A program made the position numbers and the translations under genes. A DNA stretch of 22,489 nucleotides from DATJLQ01 sp035509415 (GTDB lineage: Bacteria; Pseudomonadota; Alphaproteobacteria; JACZXZ01), in the NCBI GenBank assembly GCA_035509415.1, contig DATJLQ010000077.1, forward strand, positions 1 through 22,489, read 5' to 3'. The notes under the pieces were generated by a model. It was not told where the DNA came from and made no database searches. It saw nothing but the letters and a program-made list of their open reading frames with translations. Of this stretch, positions 21,733 through 22,489 are shown in pieces (within the stretch, counting starts at the first letter, position 1; every line of letters starts with the position of its first letter).

Positions 21733-22489
21733 ATGCCAAAGATAATCAAACAACTTCAGGGGCTAACGGTCGCGGCGGCGTTGGGCGCCGCGGCCCTGTT
21801 CGCGCCGAGCGCCCACGCGCAAGACAACGAGATCAAGGTCGGCGTGCTGCATTCACTCTCGGGCACGATGGCGATCAGCGAGAGCACGCTCAAGGACACC
21901 GTCTTGATGATGATCGACGATCTCAACAAGCACGGCGGTCTCTTGGGCAAGAAGGTCGTGCCCGTCGTGGTGGACCCGGCGTCGAACTGGCCGCTCTTCG
22001 CCGAGAAGGCGCGCGAGCTGCTGCAGAAGGACCATGTCGCGGTGGTGTTCGGCTGCTGGACCTCGGTCTCGCGCAAGTCGGTGCTGCCGGTATTCAAGGA
22101 GCTGAACGGGCTGCTGTTCTATCCGGTCCAGTACGAAGGCGAGGAGCTCGAGAAGAACGTGTTCTACACCGGCGCGGCGCCGAACCAGCAGGCGATCCCG
22201 GCGGTCGAGTACCTGCTGTCGAAGGAAGGCGGCGGCGCGAAGCGCATCTACCTCCTGGGCACCGACTACGTGTATCCGCGCACGACCAACAAGATCCTGC
22301 GCGCCTTCCTGAAGAAGAAGGGCTTCGACGAGAAGGATATCGAGGAGGTCTACACGCCATTCGGCCACAGCGACTACCAGACGATCGTCGCCAACATCAA
22401 GAAGTTCTCGTCTGGCGGCAAGACGGCGGTCGTGTCGACCATCAACGGCGACTCGAACGTGCCGTTCTACAAGGAGCTGGGCAACGCCG
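21733..22489 (+). CDS. urtA: Urea ABC transporter substrate-binding protein UrtA (3' end outside window)
   Basis: The first 252 codons of a periplasmic binding protein of the branched-chain amino acid/urea type. The ATG follows a perfect AAGGAGG with a 6-base gap. A Sec signal peptide (MPKIIKQLQGLTVAAALGAA) ends AHA at residue 29. The mature part shows the UrtA pattern IKVGVLHSLSGTMAISE, HGGLLGKKVVPVVVDPASNW, VFGCWTSVSRKSVLPVFKE, LNGLLFYPVQYEGEE, AAPNQQAIPAVEYL, LLGTDYVYPRTTNKI and STINGDSNVPFYKELGN. The FYPVQYEG and DYVYPRTTN segments distinguish urea/short-amide receptors from LivK-type ones. Permease and ATPase genes (urtBCDE) would be expected beyond the window. Confidence 0.95.
   Translation, partial: MPKIIKQLQGLTVAAALGAAALFAPSAHAQDNEIKVGVLHSLSGTMAISESTLKDTVLMMIDDLNKHGGLLGKKVVPVVVDPASNWPLFAEKARELLQKDHVAVVFGCWTSVSRKSVLPVFKELNGLLFYPVQYEGEELEKNVFYTGAAPNQQAIPAVEYLLSKEGGGAKRIYLLGTDYVYPRTTNKILRAFLKKKGFDEKDIEEVYTPFGHSDYQTIVANIKKFSSGGKTAVVSTINGDSNVPFYKELGNA

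Noticed and set aside
21414..21749. N-terminal extension of oppA to an ATG at 21749
   Set aside because: It would bury the signal peptide and overlap the urtA start and promoter; a good ribosome binding site and signal peptide begin at 21413.

Overview
The window is GC-rich throughout, with the strong G/C third-position bias that leaves long antisense frames open. It carries dispersed palindromic repeats of the kinds common between genes in alphaproteobacteria. An intact opp peptide importer, a urea-type ABC binding protein behind a sigma-54-like promoter, a bifunctional PutA and many small catabolic enzymes suggest a free-living, probably soil or rhizosphere alphaproteobacterium (Rhodospirillales- or Hyphomicrobiales-like). 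The lineage is an inference from these traits. I see no rRNA, tRNA, transposase, integrase or CRISPR array.

Layout. (1) 2-2365 (+): C-terminal three quarters of putA, cut by the window edge. (2) 4771-2396 (-): a single-domain response regulator, an aldo/keto reductase and a TauD-family dioxygenase; the last two form a likely two-gene operon. (3) 5199-7601 (+): an orphan molybdopterin-binding large subunit of the xanthine dehydrogenase family. It is followed by a 508-bp convergent gap filled with tandemly duplicated palindromes. (4) 9825-8110 (-): a VOC-fold metalloprotein and a class D (HsaA/HpaH-like) flavin monooxygenase. These are divergent from (5) 10039-11692 (+), a LigK/RraA-type 4-carboxy-4-hydroxy-2-oxoadipate aldolase translationally coupled to a DUF1932 dehydrogenase. 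Regions 4 and 5 together look like part of an aromatic or organic-acid degradation set. (6) 13189-11753 (-): a compositionally foreign-looking lipoprotein with a Gly/Ser repeat linker and its own sigma-70-like promoter. (7) 15285-13401 (-): a 259-aa Pro/His/Asp-rich protein with no cysteine, followed by an MvdC/MvdD-like ATP-grasp ligase. This is the best candidate here for an undescribed system, namely a graspetide-like peptide-modification pair with an unusually long substrate. (8) 21413-15522 (-): a complete oligopeptide ABC importer in the order oppA, oppB, DUF1330 gene, oppC, oppD, oppF, with a cluster of palindromes between oppA and oppB. (9) 21733-end (+): the start of urtA, the urea ABC transporter binding protein, divergent from oppA and preceded by a -24/-12 promoter.

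The shared theme is scavenging of nitrogen and carbon: proline oxidation, peptide uptake, urea uptake, and oxidation of aromatic or heterocyclic compounds. Function calls rest on motifs and family resemblance read by eye. No database search or computation was possible.
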